This document shows positions 17,016 to 25,910 of a stretch of 64,000 nucleotides of DNA, piece after piece. Position numbers and translations under genes: made by a program. The stretch is taken from positions 5,617,001 through 5,681,000 of the forward strand of contig NZ_CP108430.1 of the NCBI RefSeq assembly GCF_041435335.1, written 5' to 3'. The notes under the pieces were generated by a model, which searched no databases, was not told the DNA's origin, and saw nothing but the letters and a program-made list of their open reading frames with translations. The stretch is from Streptomyces sp. NBC_01283. GTDB taxonomy: Bacteria; Actinomycetota; Actinomycetes; Streptomycetales; Streptomycetaceae. How positions within the stretch are numbered: position 1 is the first letter of the stretch; each line of letters opens with the position of its first letter.

Positions 17016-18251
17016 TTGGCACGCAAGATCGGCAGCCGGTACACCGCCCACCAGATCCTTGGTCGGGGCAGCGCCGGCACGGTGTGGCTCGGCGAGGGAC
17101 CCGAGGGTCCCGTCGCCATCAAGCTGCTGCGCGAGGACCTGGCGTCCGACCAGGAACTGGTCGGCCGCTTCGTCCAGGAGCGCACGGCCCTGCTCAGCCT
17201 CGACCACGCGCGCGTGGTGGGCGTCCACGACCTGGTGGTCGACGGGAACGACCTCGCCCTGGTCATGGACCTCGTCCGCGGCACGGACCTGCGCACCCGC
17301 CTCGACCGTGAGCGCCGCCTCGCCCCGGAGGCGGCGGTGGCGATCGTGGCGGACGTGGCGGACGGCCTCGCGGCGGCGCACGCGGCGGGGATCGTGCACC
17401 GTGACGTGAAGCCGGAGAACGTCCTGCTCGACATGCAGGGACCGCTGGGGCCCGGCGGCTCGCACCCCGCCCTGCTCACGGACTTCGGCGTCGCCAAGCT
17501 GATCGACTCCCCGCGCAGGACCCGTGCCACGAAGATCATCGGTACGCCGGACTACCTCGCCCCCGAGATCATCGAGGGCCTGCCGCCGCGCGCGGCCGTC
17601 GACATCTACGCCCTCGCGACGGTCCTGTACGAGCTCCTGGCGGGCTTCACCCCGTTCGGCGGCGGCCACCCCGGGGCGGTCCTGCGCCGCCACGTGACGG
17701 AAACGGTCGTGCCGCTCCCCGGCATCCCGGACGAGCTCTGGCAGCTGATGGTCCAGTGCCTCGCCAAGGCCCCGGCGTCCCGGCTGCGCGCCTCGGAGCT
17801 CGCGGCACGGCTGCGGGAGCTGCAGTCGCTGGTGGCCGGGATGCCGCCGCTGGACGTGGACGAGCCGGACACGGAGCCGCTGCCGGAAGAGGCGGAGGAG
17901 GAGCCTGCGCCGGAGCCGTCCCCCGGCACCCCACGCCGTGGCGCGGTCCCCCTCGTCCCCGGGTCGTCCCCCGACTCGAACCGGGACACCCACACCTCCA
18001 TGCGCGTCCCGGGCCCGGACGAGCTCGCCGGGGGCGCCCGCGGCACGGCCCGCGCCCCGCGCGCGTCCGGTGCGGCCCGCCCCGGCTCGGCCCGCCACCG
18101 CGCGTCGGCCCGCCGCCGCAGGATCACGCTCGGCGTGGCGGGAGCGGTCCTGGTGGCCGCGGCGGGCATCGGCACCTGGGTGGCCACGAACGGCGACGAC
18201 GCCGACGCGAAGCCCCAGGACACCCGTAACTCCTCCCCTTCGGCGCCGTAG
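17016..18251 (+). CDS. pkaB: eukaryotic-type Ser/Thr protein kinase PkaB
   Basis: 411 residues. The kinase domain spans about residues 5-265: GRGSAGTVWLGEG, the ATP lysine in VAIKLLRED, VHRDVKPENVLL, LTDFGVAKL and LAPEIIEGLP. A Pro/Glu/Arg-rich juxtamembrane linker (about 275-375) leads to one C-terminal membrane helix (ITLGVAGAVLVAAAGIGTWV) and a short tail. The start is TTG at 17016, 5 nt after AGGAG; TTG start plus a potentially paired RBS suggests deliberately low translation. It lies 108 bp after pkaA in the same direction and is similar to it, so the pair probably arose by duplication. Matches S. coelicolor pkaB in size and position. Confidence 0.92.
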   Translation: MARKIGSRYTAHQILGRGSAGTVWLGEGPEGPVAIKLLREDLASDQELVGRFVQERTALLSLDHARVVGVHDLVVDGNDLALVMDLVRGTDLRTRLDRERRLAPEAAVAIVADVADGLAAAHAAGIVHRDVKPENVLLDMQGPLGPGGSHPALLTDFGVAKLIDSPRRTRATKIIGTPDYLAPEIIEGLPPRAAVDIYALATVLYELLAGFTPFGGGHPGAVLRRHVTETVVPLPGIPDELWQLMVQCLAKAPASRLRASELAARLRELQSLVAGMPPLDVDEPDTEPLPEEAEEEPAPEPSPGTPRRGAVPLVPGSSPDSNRDTHTSMRVPGPDELAGGARGTARAPRASGAARPGSARHRASARRRRITLGVAGAVLVAAAGIGTWVATNGDDADAKPQDTRNSSPSAP

Positions 18252-18377
18252 CCGGGGGCCGGAGGCGGCCGTTCAGGCCGCTGGGCGGAGGGCCGGCAGG
18301 GCCACCGGCGCGCGTGGTGGGGTACGCCCGCAGGCCAGGAGGGCAGACCCCTTGCCCCCAGCCGTTAGGCTGGACCC

Positions 18378-19484
18378 GTGGCAGTCGTCGATGTATCCGA
18401 AGAGCTCAAGTCCCTCTCCTCGACCATGGAGTCGATCGAGGCCGTCCTGGACCTCGACAAGCTGAGGGCAGACATCGCCGTGCTCGAGGAGCAGGCGGCC
18501 GCGCCGTCCCTGTGGGACGACCCGGATGCGGCACAGAAGATCACCAGCAAGCTGAGCCACCTCCAGGCGGAGGTACGGAAGGCCGAGGCCCTGCGCGGGC
18601 GTATCGACGACCTCAGCGTGCTCTTCGAGATGGCCGAGGAGGAGGACGACCCGGACACCCGCGCCGAGGCCGAGACCGAGCTCACGGCCGTCAAGAAGGC
18701 GCTGGACGAGATGGAGGTCCGCACCCTCCTCTCCGGTGAGTACGACGCCCGTGAGGCGCTCGTCACCATCCGCGCGGAGGCCGGCGGCGTGGACGCCTCC
18801 GACTTCGCCGAGAAGCTGCAGCGCATGTACCTCCGCTGGGCCGAGCGCCACGGCTACAAGACGGAGCTCTACGAGACCTCGTACGCGGAAGAGGCCGGCA
18901 TCAAGTCGACCACCTTCGCCGTCCAGGTCCCGTACGCGTACGGGACGCTCTCGGTCGAGCAGGGCACGCACCGTCTCGTCCGCATCTCGCCCTTCGACAA
19001 CCAGGGCCGTCGCCAGACCTCCTTCGCCGGAGTCGAGATCCTCCCGGTCGTCGAGCAGACCGACCACATCGAGATCGACGAGTCCGAGCTCCGCATCGAC
19101 GTCTACCGCTCGTCGGGCCCCGGCGGCCAGGGCGTCAACACGACCGACTCCGCGGTCCGCCTGACGCACCTCCCCACCGGCATCGTCGTCTCCTGTCAGA
19201 ACGAGCGCTCGCAGATCCAGAACAAGGCGAGCGCGATGAACGTCCTCCAGGCCAAGCTCCTTGAGCGCCGCCGCCAGGAGGAGCAGGCGAAGATGAACGC
19301 CCTCAAGGGGGACGGCGGCAACTCCTGGGGCAACCAGATGCGTTCGTACGTCCTGCACCCGTACCAAATGGTCAAGGACCTGCGGACGGAGTGCGAGGTC
19401 GGTAACCCCGAGTCCGTTTTCAACGGCGAGATCGACGGTTTTCTCGAAGCGGGAATTCGCTGGCGCAAGCAGCAGGAGAAGTAA
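18378..19484 (+). CDS. prfB: peptide chain release factor 2
   Basis: 368 residues. It recognises UGA and UAA stop codons and triggers peptide release on the ribosome. The SPF codon-reading tripeptide is in [11 protein letters not shown] (about residue 204), and the catalytic GGQ is in [16 protein letters not shown] (about residue 249). The N-terminal helical region starts directly at the GTG at 18378. The frame is uninterrupted, so the programmed +1 frameshift that controls RF2 in many bacteria, including E. coli, is absent here. A strong terminator follows 17 bp after the stop. Confidence 0.97.
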   Translation: MAVVDVSEELKSLSSTMESIEAVLDLDKLRADIAVLEEQAAAPSLWDDPDAAQKITSKLSHLQAEVRKAEALRGRIDDLSVLFEMAEEEDDPDTRAEAETELTAVKKALDEMEVRTLLSGEYDAREALVTIRAEAGGVDASDFAEKLQRMYLRWAERHGYKTELYETSYAEEAGIKSTTFAVQVPYAYGTLSVEQGTHRLVRISPFDNQGRRQTSFAGVEILPVVEQTDHIEIDESELRIDVYRSSGPGGQGVNTTDSAVRLTHLPTGIVVSCQNERSQIQNKASAMNVLQAKLLERRRQEEQAKMNALKGDGGNSWGNQMRSYVLHPYQMVKDLRTECEVGNPESVFNGEIDGFLEAGIRWRKQQEK

Positions 19485-19500
19485 GCGCCGCTTTATCGAC

Positions 19501-19537
19501 AAGGCAACTGCCGCCCACGAGGCGGCAGTTGCCTTTT
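19501..19537 (+). terminator. Rho-independent terminator after prfB
   Basis: A perfect 15-bp inverted repeat (19501-19515 with 19521-19535), 5-nt loop CACGA, ending in TTTT. Confidence 0.9.
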
Positions 19538-19755
19538 ACGTCACAGTCACATCTCCGTACGCCAGTCAACTGCTGCTATTTCAGACATCGCGCACGCAAC
19601 GACCTTGACGTTGCTGTGGAAACTGGAAAGGCTAGCGAGCGGCATGCGTATCTCTGGGGCGCGTGTGATCTGTGGGGGGCGGATTCAGCGCTCCTGACGA
19701 ACGCGGACCCGGACGCTGCCTCACTGACGATTCAGCTACTGGGGGTAGCAGCCAG

Positions 19756-20415
19756 ATGACCAAGAAGACGCGGATCCGCGTTGCACGTATAGCGGCCGGT
19801 GCGGTGATCGCCGCCGGTGCGTCGCTGACCGCCGCGGGTGCCGCCTCGGCCCTCGACGTCGGTGTCGACCTCGGCGGTGCCAGCGCCAGCGCCAGCGCCG
19901 ACGAGAACGGCATCGGGGTCGACGTCGGCATCGGCGACGACGAGCCGACCGACGACCCCACCGAGCCGACGGCGATTCCGACGGAGCCCACCGAGGAGCC
20001 CACGGAGCCGACCGAGGAGCCCACCGAGCCCACGGAGGAGCCGACCGAGCCCACCGAGGAGCCCACGGACCCCACCACGCCTCCCACGTCGGACCCGACG
20101 GACCCGAGCGAGCCCACCGAGGGCCCGAGCGACCCCGGTAACGGCAACGGCACGGGTGGCAACGGCACCGGTGGCAACGACAACGACCCCGACGGCGGCG
20201 CCAACCCCGTCGAGCAGGGCAAGGGCAAGGACAGCCTGACCGACACGGGCTCCGCCCCGGTCGAGCAGGGTGACAAGGCCGACAAGGGCGAGCTCGCCGA
20301 GACGGGCGCAGCCGAGACCACGTTCCTGCTGATCGGCGCCGCGACGATGATCGCCGGCGGCATCGGCTTCCGTATCCTGCCGCGCTTCGTCGGCAACCGC
20401 GGTGCCGCTGCCTGA
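19756..20415 (+). CDS. secreted LAETG surface protein, probable sortase E substrate
   Basis: 219 residues. Signal peptide IAAGAVIAAGASLTAAGAASA at about residues 11-31. The middle is built of (PTEPTEE)-type Thr/Pro/Glu repeats (about 73-110), then Gly/Asn-rich sequence. The C-terminus is a classic sorting signal: LAETG (180-184), a hydrophobic segment (TTFLLIGAATMIAGGIGF) and a basic tail. LAxTG is the motif used by class E sortases of Streptomyces, known from the long chaplins. The protein is expected to be attached covalently to the wall, with the acidic Pro/Thr region as a spacer. I see no folded domain. The ATG at 19756 was preferred over one 28 codons upstream because the signal peptide begins there. 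It stands alone between two strong terminators. Confidence 0.85.
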   Translation: MTKKTRIRVARIAAGAVIAAGASLTAAGAASALDVGVDLGGASASASADENGIGVDVGIGDDEPTDDPTEPTAIPTEPTEEPTEPTEEPTEPTEEPTEPTEEPTDPTTPPTSDPTDPSEPTEGPSDPGNGNGTGGNGTGGNDNDPDGGANPVEQGKGKDSLTDTGSAPVEQGDKADKGELAETGAAETTFLLIGAATMIAGGIGFRILPRFVGNRGAAA

Positions 20416-20453
20416 TAAAAGGCACCGTGCGCGACATGACACGCACGACATGA

Positions 20454-20490
20454 CAGAAGGGCCCGGAGCAGCCAGCTCCGGGCCCTTCTG
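20454..20490. terminator. bidirectional terminator between convergent genes
   Basis: A perfect 16-bp inverted repeat (20454-20469 with 20475-20490) with 5-nt loop AGCCA, between the LAETG gene (plus) and the small zinc-ribbon gene (minus). Confidence 0.85.
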
Positions 20491-20517
20491 GTGTCCTGGC
20501 ACGCGCCTCGTGGCGCG

Positions 20518-20709
20518 CTAAGCGGTCTGGTGCGCCAGCAGGGCCACCGCTGCGATCAGCACGACGAGCACCCCTATCAGGGCCGCAGGGCTGAGGCCGC
20601 CGAAGGGACCCTCCTGCTGCATGCGCTCGCGATTGGCCCGGCACACGGGGCAGCGGCCTTCACTCACGGGCGCCGCGCAGTTCGCGCACACCAACCTGTC
20701 ATAGGTCAT
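20518..20709 (-). CDS. small zinc-ribbon membrane protein
   Basis: 63 residues. Two Cys pairs near the N-terminus (CANCAAPVSEGRCPVCRANR) form a likely zinc ribbon on the cytoplasmic side, followed by one membrane helix (ALIGVLVVLIAAVALLAH). The ATG at 20709 was chosen because GGAGGAGG lies just upstream of it; the longer version from 20733 would cover that site. Function unknown; small proteins with this layout are common in Streptomyces. Divergent from ftsE. Confidence 0.8.
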   Translation of the reverse strand: MTYDRLVCANCAAPVSEGRCPVCRANRERMQQEGPFGGLSPAALIGVLVVLIAAVALLAHQTA

Positions 20710-20949
20710 GCGCTCCTCCTCCCGCACAGTCACAGCCTGCCCAACGCTAGGGGGAACTCAACCGTTCCCCCTACCACTGTGCCAGCTTCCACGAATTTCG
20801 GCGCGGCCCGCCCGTCCTCGTCGGTTTCCGACTGTTACGTTCCGTGGTATATCCGCGACAATTCGCGCAACTCAGGACGCTGACTGCGCTCGCGTACCGG
20901 GTTCGCGTATGGTCACGCTCACCTACCCCCGGCGACCCGTGGTGCATCC

Positions 20950-21639
20950 GTGATCCGATTCGACAACGTCTCCAAGGCCTACCCCAAGCAGACCCGGCCC
21001 GCCCTCCGGGATGTCTCTCTGGAGATCGAGAAGGGCGAGTTCGTCTTCCTGGTCGGCTCCTCCGGCTCCGGAAAGTCCACCTTCCTGCGGCTCGTGCTCC
21101 GTGAGGAGCGCACCAGCCACGGCCAGGTGCACGTCCTCGGCAAGGACCTCGCGCGCCTCTCCAACTTCAAGGTGCCGCACATGCGGCGCCAGTTGGGCAC
21201 CGTCTTCCAGGACTTCCGGCTCCTTCCGAACAAGACCGTCGGCGAGAACGTCGCCTTCGCGCAGGAAGTCATCGGCAAGTCCCGCGGCGAGATCCGCAAG
21301 TCCGTGCCCCAGGTCCTCGACCTCGTCGGTCTCGGCGGCAAGGAGGACCGGATGCCCGGCGAGCTCTCCGGTGGTGAGCAGCAGCGGGTGGCGATCGCGC
21401 GAGCCTTCGTCAACCGCCCGAAGCTCCTCATCGCGGACGAGCCGACCGGCAACCTCGACCCGCAGACGTCGGTCGGCATCATGAAGCTGCTCGACCGGAT
21501 CAACCGCACGGGCACGACCGTCGTCATGGCGACCCACGACCAGCAGATCGTGGACCAGATGCGCAAGCGGGTCATCGAGCTGGAGAAGGGCCGTCTCGTC
21601 CGCGACCAGTCGCGCGGCGTCTACGGCTACCAGCACTGA
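20950..21639 (+). CDS. ftsE: cell division ATP-binding protein FtsE
   Basis: 229 residues. An ABC ATPase with Walker [12 protein letters not shown] (about residues 36-46), Q-loop [13 protein letters not shown], signature [16 protein letters not shown], Walker [14 protein letters not shown] and switch His MATHD. The best family match is FtsE, supported by ftsX next to it. FtsE works with FtsX at the membrane to control peptidoglycan hydrolases during division rather than moving a substrate. Starts with GTG at 20950. ftsX follows 43 bp later, so the two form an operon. Confidence 0.96.
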   Translation: MIRFDNVSKAYPKQTRPALRDVSLEIEKGEFVFLVGSSGSGKSTFLRLVLREERTSHGQVHVLGKDLARLSNFKVPHMRRQLGTVFQDFRLLPNKTVGENVAFAQEVIGKSRGEIRKSVPQVLDLVGLGGKEDRMPGELSGGEQQRVAIARAFVNRPKLLIADEPTGNLDPQTSVGIMKLLDRINRTGTTVVMATHDQQIVDQMRKRVIELEKGRLVRDQSRGVYGYQH

Positions 21640-21682
21640 AGACCCGTACTGATCCACTGCACTGATCCACTGAAAGGGAGCC

Positions 21683-22594
21683 ATGCGCGCCCAGTTCGTC
21701 CTGTCGGAGATCGGCGTCGGCCTCCGCCGTAATCTCACGATGACTTTCGCCGTCATCGTCTCCGTAGCGCTCTCGCTCGCCCTCTTCGGGGCCTCGCTCC
21801 TCATGAGCGACCAGGTGAGCACGATGAAGGGCTTCTGGTACGACAAGGTCAACGTCTCGATCTTCCTGTGCAACAAGGGGGACGCCGAGCAGGACCCCGG
21901 GTGCGCCAAGGGCGCCGTCACGAACGAGCAGAAGGAACAGATCCGCACGGATCTGAAGAAGATGCCCGTCGTCGACACGGTCCAGTACGAGACGGCCGAC
22001 CAGGCGTACAAGCACTACAAGGAGCAGTTTGGCGACTCCCCGCTGTCCAGCTCCCTCACCCCGGACCAGATGCAGGAGTCGTTCCGGGTCAAGCTGAAGA
22101 ACCCGGAGAAGTACCAGGTCGTCAACACCGCGTTCAGCGGGCGGCCGGGCGTGCAGAGCGTGACGGATCAGCGCAGCGTCCTGGACAACCTCTTCAACCT
22201 CCTGAACGGCATGCGGTACGCGGCGCTCGGCGTCATGGGGCTCATGCTGGTCGTCGCGTTGATGCTGATCGTCAACACGGTGCGCGTATCGGCCTTCAGC
22301 CGACGCCGCGAGACCGGCATCATGCGCCTGGTCGGGGCGTCCAGCTTCTACATCCAGGTGCCCTTCGTCATGGAGGCCGCGATCGCCGGTCTGATCGGCG
22401 GCGCCTTTGCCTGCGTGCTGCTGGTCGCCGGCAAGTACTTCCTCATCAACAACTGGCTCGTCGACAAGATCGACATGGTCAACTTCATCGGCTGGGACGC
22501 GGTCCTGGGCAAGTTGCCGCTGGTGCTTACGGTCAGCTTCCTCATGCCGGCGTTCGCGGGCTTCTTCGCCCTGCGCAAGTACCTGAAGGTCTGA
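21683..22594 (+). CDS. ftsX: cell division protein FtsX
   Basis: 303 residues. First membrane helix at ~18-42 (MTFAVIVSVALSLALFGAS), then a large extracytoplasmic loop of about 130 residues with a likely disulfide (CNKGDAEQDPGC), then three more helices (~175-200, ~232-255, ~275-295), the FtsX layout. The loop is the part that in other species binds periplasmic hydrolase regulators. ATG at 21683, preceded by AAAGGGAG. The stop region carries a small tandem duplication of GTGAAGGTCTGACCC-like sequence (about 22583-22614), so the second copy lies just outside the gene. Confidence 0.96.
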   Translation: MRAQFVLSEIGVGLRRNLTMTFAVIVSVALSLALFGASLLMSDQVSTMKGFWYDKVNVSIFLCNKGDAEQDPGCAKGAVTNEQKEQIRTDLKKMPVVDTVQYETADQAYKHYKEQFGDSPLSSSLTPDQMQESFRVKLKNPEKYQVVNTAFSGRPGVQSVTDQRSVLDNLFNLLNGMRYAALGVMGLMLVVALMLIVNTVRVSAFSRRRETGIMRLVGASSFYIQVPFVMEAAIAGLIGGAFACVLLVAGKYFLINNWLVDKIDMVNFIGWDAVLGKLPLVLTVSFLMPAFAGFFALRKYLKV

Positions 22595-22706
22595 CCCGGT
22601 GAAGGTCTGACCCCGTAGCCGGATTTGACGCGCCGAACCCTCCTGAACGAAGATCAATTCGCCTTTGACCAGGGCTTATTGACAAGAAAATCGGGAGGGT
22701 TCTGTC

Positions 22707-23360
22707 GTGCGTATGCGACGTTTCGAGGGTGGCCGTACGGCCAGGGGGACGCGGGGGATCCGGACGGCGGTGCTCGGCGTGGTGCTGTCCGCCGCCGTGG
22801 TGGCCGCGGGGACGCCCGCACAGGCCGCGGTGACGGAGGCCAGGCCCGCGCGCGCGGAGGTGGCCGCCGAGCTGCCCGCGCAGCCGGTCACGCCGCAGGG
22901 AGCGGAGCCGCGTGCGGCGCGTGGCAGCCAGTACGGCTACCACTTCGAGTACTACGTCTCCCGGCGCACCGCGACGGCCCAGGTGTCGTTCCGGAAGATG
23001 AACCGGATCATGAACTCGGTGTTCCCGATCCCGGGGATGCCGAAGACGGTCAAGAAGGGGCAGAAGATCTGCCTCAAGGGCGGCGGTCGCTGCAACCCGG
23101 TGCGCGTGACGAAGGTGGGGAAGACCTACTTCGTACTGAAGTCCCTCCCCGGTCACCTTGAGGGCGCGGGCAAGGTGATCACCTTCACCCTGAAGAAGAA
23201 GAGCGGCGGCAGGCTCTACCTGGACGTGCGGGCCAAGGGGCCGAAGACCGTGTGGCAGCGGCACCCGCTGGGCGGCGGCGCGAACAAGCTGTTCGCCAAG
23301 ACCATGTGGGGGATGTACGCGACCAACCTCAGCAGTGCCGCTCAGTACAACCTGATCTGA
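22707..23360 (+). CDS. secreted protein of unknown function downstream of ftsX
   Basis: 217 residues. Basic N-terminus, then the signal peptide core TAVLGVVLSAAVVAAGTPAQA with a likely AQA cleavage site at about residues 38-40. The mature region is basic, with KTVKKGQKICLKGGGRCNPV (two Cys, possibly a disulfide) and mixed beta-rich sequence to the end; no catalytic motif that I recognise. GTG start at 22707, with GGGAGG 8 nt upstream. It sits between ftsX and an S41 protease, all in one direction with gaps of 112 and 131 bp, so it could act in the same envelope process, for example as an external partner of FtsX. That is inference from position only. Confidence 0.75.
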   Translation: MRMRRFEGGRTARGTRGIRTAVLGVVLSAAVVAAGTPAQAAVTEARPARAEVAAELPAQPVTPQGAEPRAARGSQYGYHFEYYVSRRTATAQVSFRKMNRIMNSVFPIPGMPKTVKKGQKICLKGGGRCNPVRVTKVGKTYFVLKSLPGHLEGAGKVITFTLKKKSGGRLYLDVRAKGPKTVWQRHPLGGGANKLFAKTMWGMYATNLSSAAQYNLI

Positions 23361-23491
23361 TCAGACCCGATCCGATCGGCAAGGGCGTGCTTCGTGAAGC
23401 CGGGCGTGTGCTCCGGGGTGTGAGGTATGTCCGGGGCGCTGTACGGTTCAACCGACCGTACGGCGCCCTTCGTTGTCCTAGACTCACCGGC

Positions 23492-24673
23492 ATGTCAGGC
23501 CCCGACCGGTTCTGCGACCGGCTCTCCCGGCCCCGCCGCATCCGCCGCGGGGCGACCCTGACATTGGTGTTCGCGAGCGTCCTCGCCACCGGTGCGGCCA
23601 CCGGATCCTGGAGCGAGGCGACCGGCGAAGGCCGGAAGTCGCCTGCCCCGGCCACCCGTTCCGTCGCCCTGTCCGGTGACGCCGCCGACGAAGCCGCGGA
23701 TGCCGCGGCCGAGGCGATGGCCGACGGCAAGTCCGGCAAGAAGGCCGCCGAGGAGGCCGTCAGCCGCAGCGGTGACCGCTGGGGATCGGTCTACTCCCCC
23801 GGGGAGTACCAGGAGTTCGAGCAGGCCCTCGACGGCGCGTACACCGGCGTCGGCCTCTGGGCCAGGCGCGCGGAGGACGGGCGCATCGAGGTCTCCCGGG
23901 TCCAGCGCGGCGGTCCCGCCGAACAGGCAGGCATCCGCGAGGGCGATCAGCTCAACAGCATCGACGGCAAGCGCGTGGCGGGACTTCCCGTCACCGAGGT
24001 CGTGTCCCTGCTGCGCGGTGCCCGCGCAGGCACCCCGGTCGAGCTCGGCCTGGAGCGGGGCACGCGCGCGTGGAGCGAGACGTTGCACCGGGCCCGCCTC
24101 TCCACGGACTCCGTCACGGTCACACAGCTCGCGGGCGGCGCCGTCATGATCAAGGTCGAGGCCTTCACCAAGGGGACGGGCGAGCGCGTACGGTCCGCGG
24201 TGCGCAAGGCACCCAAGGGCGCCGGAATCCTGCTCGACCTGCGCGGCAACTCCGGGGGCCTGGTGACGGAGGCGGTCACGGCGGCATCGGGTCTCGTCGA
24301 CGGCGGCCTGGTCGCCACGTATGACGTACGCGGCCGGCAGAAGGCCCTGCACGCCGAGCGGGGCGGGGACACCACCCGGCCCGTGGTCGCGCTGGTCGAC
24401 GGCGGCACGATGAGCGCCGCCGAGCTGCTCACGGGCGCCTTGCAGGACCGGGGCCGCGCGGTCGTGGTGGGCTCGAAGACCTTCGGCAAGGGCTCGGTCC
24501 AGATGCCGAGCCGGCTGCCCGACGGCTCGGTCGCCGAGCTGACGGTCGGGCACTACCGCACTCCTTCGGGGCAGGCGGTCGACGGCCGGGGCATCACCCC
24601 GGACCTGGAGGTCGAGGACGGGGCCGAGACGCGGGCCGAGACAGTATTGACTGGCCTCGGACCCCCCTCGTAG
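23492..24673 (+). CDS. S41 family carboxyl-terminal processing peptidase with PDZ domain
   Basis: 393 residues. N-terminal signal or anchor (GATLTLVFASVLATGAATG). A PDZ domain at ~115-210 (TGVGLWAR ... GPAEQAGIREGDQLNSIDG) is followed by the S41 catalytic domain: LLDLRGNSGGL, the nucleophile Ser in GGTMSAAELL and the general-base Lys in SKTFGKGSVQM, the Ser/Lys dyad of CtpA-type proteases. Expected to trim or degrade proteins outside the membrane by recognising C-termini. The ATG at 23492 was chosen because the signal follows; the open frame back to 23252 is shadow. It lies 18 bp before smpB and downstream of ftsEX, as I recall for S. coelicolor. Confidence 0.9.
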   Translation: MSGPDRFCDRLSRPRRIRRGATLTLVFASVLATGAATGSWSEATGEGRKSPAPATRSVALSGDAADEAADAAAEAMADGKSGKKAAEEAVSRSGDRWGSVYSPGEYQEFEQALDGAYTGVGLWARRAEDGRIEVSRVQRGGPAEQAGIREGDQLNSIDGKRVAGLPVTEVVSLLRGARAGTPVELGLERGTRAWSETLHRARLSTDSVTVTQLAGGAVMIKVEAFTKGTGERVRSAVRKAPKGAGILLDLRGNSGGLVTEAVTAASGLVDGGLVATYDVRGRQKALHAERGGDTTRPVVALVDGGTMSAAELLTGALQDRGRAVVVGSKTFGKGSVQMPSRLPDGSVAELTVGHYRTPSGQAVDGRGITPDLEVEDGAETRAETVLTGLGPPS

Positions 24674-24691
24674 TGCGAAAATGGCCGCACT

Positions 24692-25213
24692 ATGGCCAAG
24701 GAAAAGGTAAAGCGCAAGGCCGCGAAGGCCGCTGAGAAGGCCCCTGCCCGGAAGATGGTCGCGCAGAACAAGAAGGCGCGGCACGACTACCACATCATTG
24801 ACACGTACGAGTGCGGCCTGGTGCTCATGGGCACCGAGGTCAAGTCGCTGCGGATGGGCCGGGCCTCCCTGGTGGACGGCTTCGTGCACATCGACAACGG
24901 CGAGGCGTGGCTGCACAACATCCACGTCCCGGAGTACGTGCAGGGCACCTGGACGAACCACTCCGCCACGCGGAAGCGCAAGCTCCTGCTGCACCGGGCG
25001 GAGATCGACAAGCTGGACTCCAAGTCGCAGGAGACGGGTCACACGATCGTGCCCCTGGCGCTGTACTTCAAGGACAGCCGGGTCAAGGTCGAGATCGCGC
25101 TCGCGAAGGGCAAGAAGGAGTACGACAAGCGTCAGACGCTCAAGGAGAAGCAGGACCTGCGTGAGACGAACCGCGCGGTCGCGGAGGTCAAGAAGCGTCA
25201 GCGCAGCGCCTAG
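24692..25213 (+). CDS. smpB: SsrA-binding protein SmpB
   Basis: 173 residues, slightly long because of a Lys/Ala-rich N-terminal tail (~22 residues). Core motifs [34 protein letters not shown] and [11 protein letters not shown] are diagnostic. SmpB binds the tRNA-like part of tmRNA and loads it into stalled ribosomes for trans-translation. Its RNA partner ssrA begins 128 bp downstream on the same strand. The basic C-terminal tail (EVKKRQRSA) is the part that enters the empty mRNA channel. Confidence 0.97.
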   Translation: MAKEKVKRKAAKAAEKAPARKMVAQNKKARHDYHIIDTYECGLVLMGTEVKSLRMGRASLVDGFVHIDNGEAWLHNIHVPEYVQGTWTNHSATRKRKLLLHRAEIDKLDSKSQETGHTIVPLALYFKDSRVKVEIALAKGKKEYDKRQTLKEKQDLRETNRAVAEVKKRQRSA

Positions 25214-25341
25214 CCCCCGGAGCCCGGACGGGCGCCGCGGGAATTGGCTGGCCCCGTCGGGCGTTGTTCACGTACGATGGGCACTGCACCTCACCGAAGG
25301 TGGGTGTGGTGAGCAGTATCTAATTCAATAGTGGTACGCAT

Positions 25342-25727
25342 GGGGATGATCGGTTTCGACAGCGGATGTCGAAGCAGGGGAAGCGAGCCGAGGAAGCGAC
25401 AATGATCTCGTAAACCACCTGTCGCAACCAATAATCGCCAATTCCAAGAGCGATTCCCAGTCCTTCGCCCTCGCTGCTTAATTAGCAGTGAGTGAAGGAC
25501 CCTTAATGGGTGTCAGCCCGGGGGTGTTCCCGACCCGGACCCTGGCATAATCTAGGGAACTAAACCATCGATCCCGGTCACGGGGTTCGATGGGAAATCA
25601 AACAGTGACTGGGCCCGTCGGAGACTTGTTCGCGAGATCACCGGGGCCGAGAAAATCGTAGCGAACTGCGCTCGGAGAAGCCCTCCTTTTGCACCGTTGG
25701 ACGCGGGTTCGATTCCCGCCATCTCCA
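25342..25727 (+). ncRNA. ssrA: transfer-messenger RNA (tmRNA)
   Basis: The 5' end GGGGATGATCGG and the 3' end CATCTCC plus discriminator A form a 7-bp acceptor stem (25342-25348 with 25720-25726, one G-U). The T-arm GCGGGTTCGATTCCCGC lies just before the 3' end. The tag frame runs from GCC at 25437 to TAA at 25479-25481 and encodes ANSKSDSQSFALAA, ending in the usual ALAA degradation signal. The bases after the discriminator are CAA, so the CCA tail appears not to be encoded. Rescues stalled ribosomes together with SmpB, encoded just upstream. Confidence 0.96.
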
Positions 25728-25745
25728 CAATTCCCATGTGAGGTC

Positions 25746-25778
25746 AAAGCCCTCCGACCAGTGGTCGGGGGGCTTTTT
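25746..25778 (+). terminator. Rho-independent terminator of ssrA
   Basis: A 14-bp stem (25746-25759 with 25763-25776, one G-U), 3-nt loop, then a five-T run (25774-25778). It lies 18 bp after the tmRNA 3' end. Confidence 0.92.
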
Positions 25779-25910
25779 CCGTGTGCGGGGCATGGAAGGG
25801 CTGGGCACATCCTCTGGGCATGTGACTCGTTACTGCATGGGAATGCAGGTTCCCAAACGGCCGGGCGGCACGGAAGCGCGGCCGAGTACGCGAGTGCAGG
25901 AGGCAGTCGC

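Noticed and set aside
15129..18098. 989-codon minus-strand open frame across pkaA and pkaB
   Set aside because: Antisense to two kinases with complete catalytic motifs; arises from third-position GC bias.
18378..19484. Programmed frameshift in prfB
   Set aside because: The frame is continuous from start to stop with no internal UGA, so no frameshift is needed.
25689..25910. In-frame upstream part of the small membrane coiled-coil gene
   Set aside because: It starts inside the tmRNA and crosses its terminator; the TTG at 25911 has a good ribosome-binding site.
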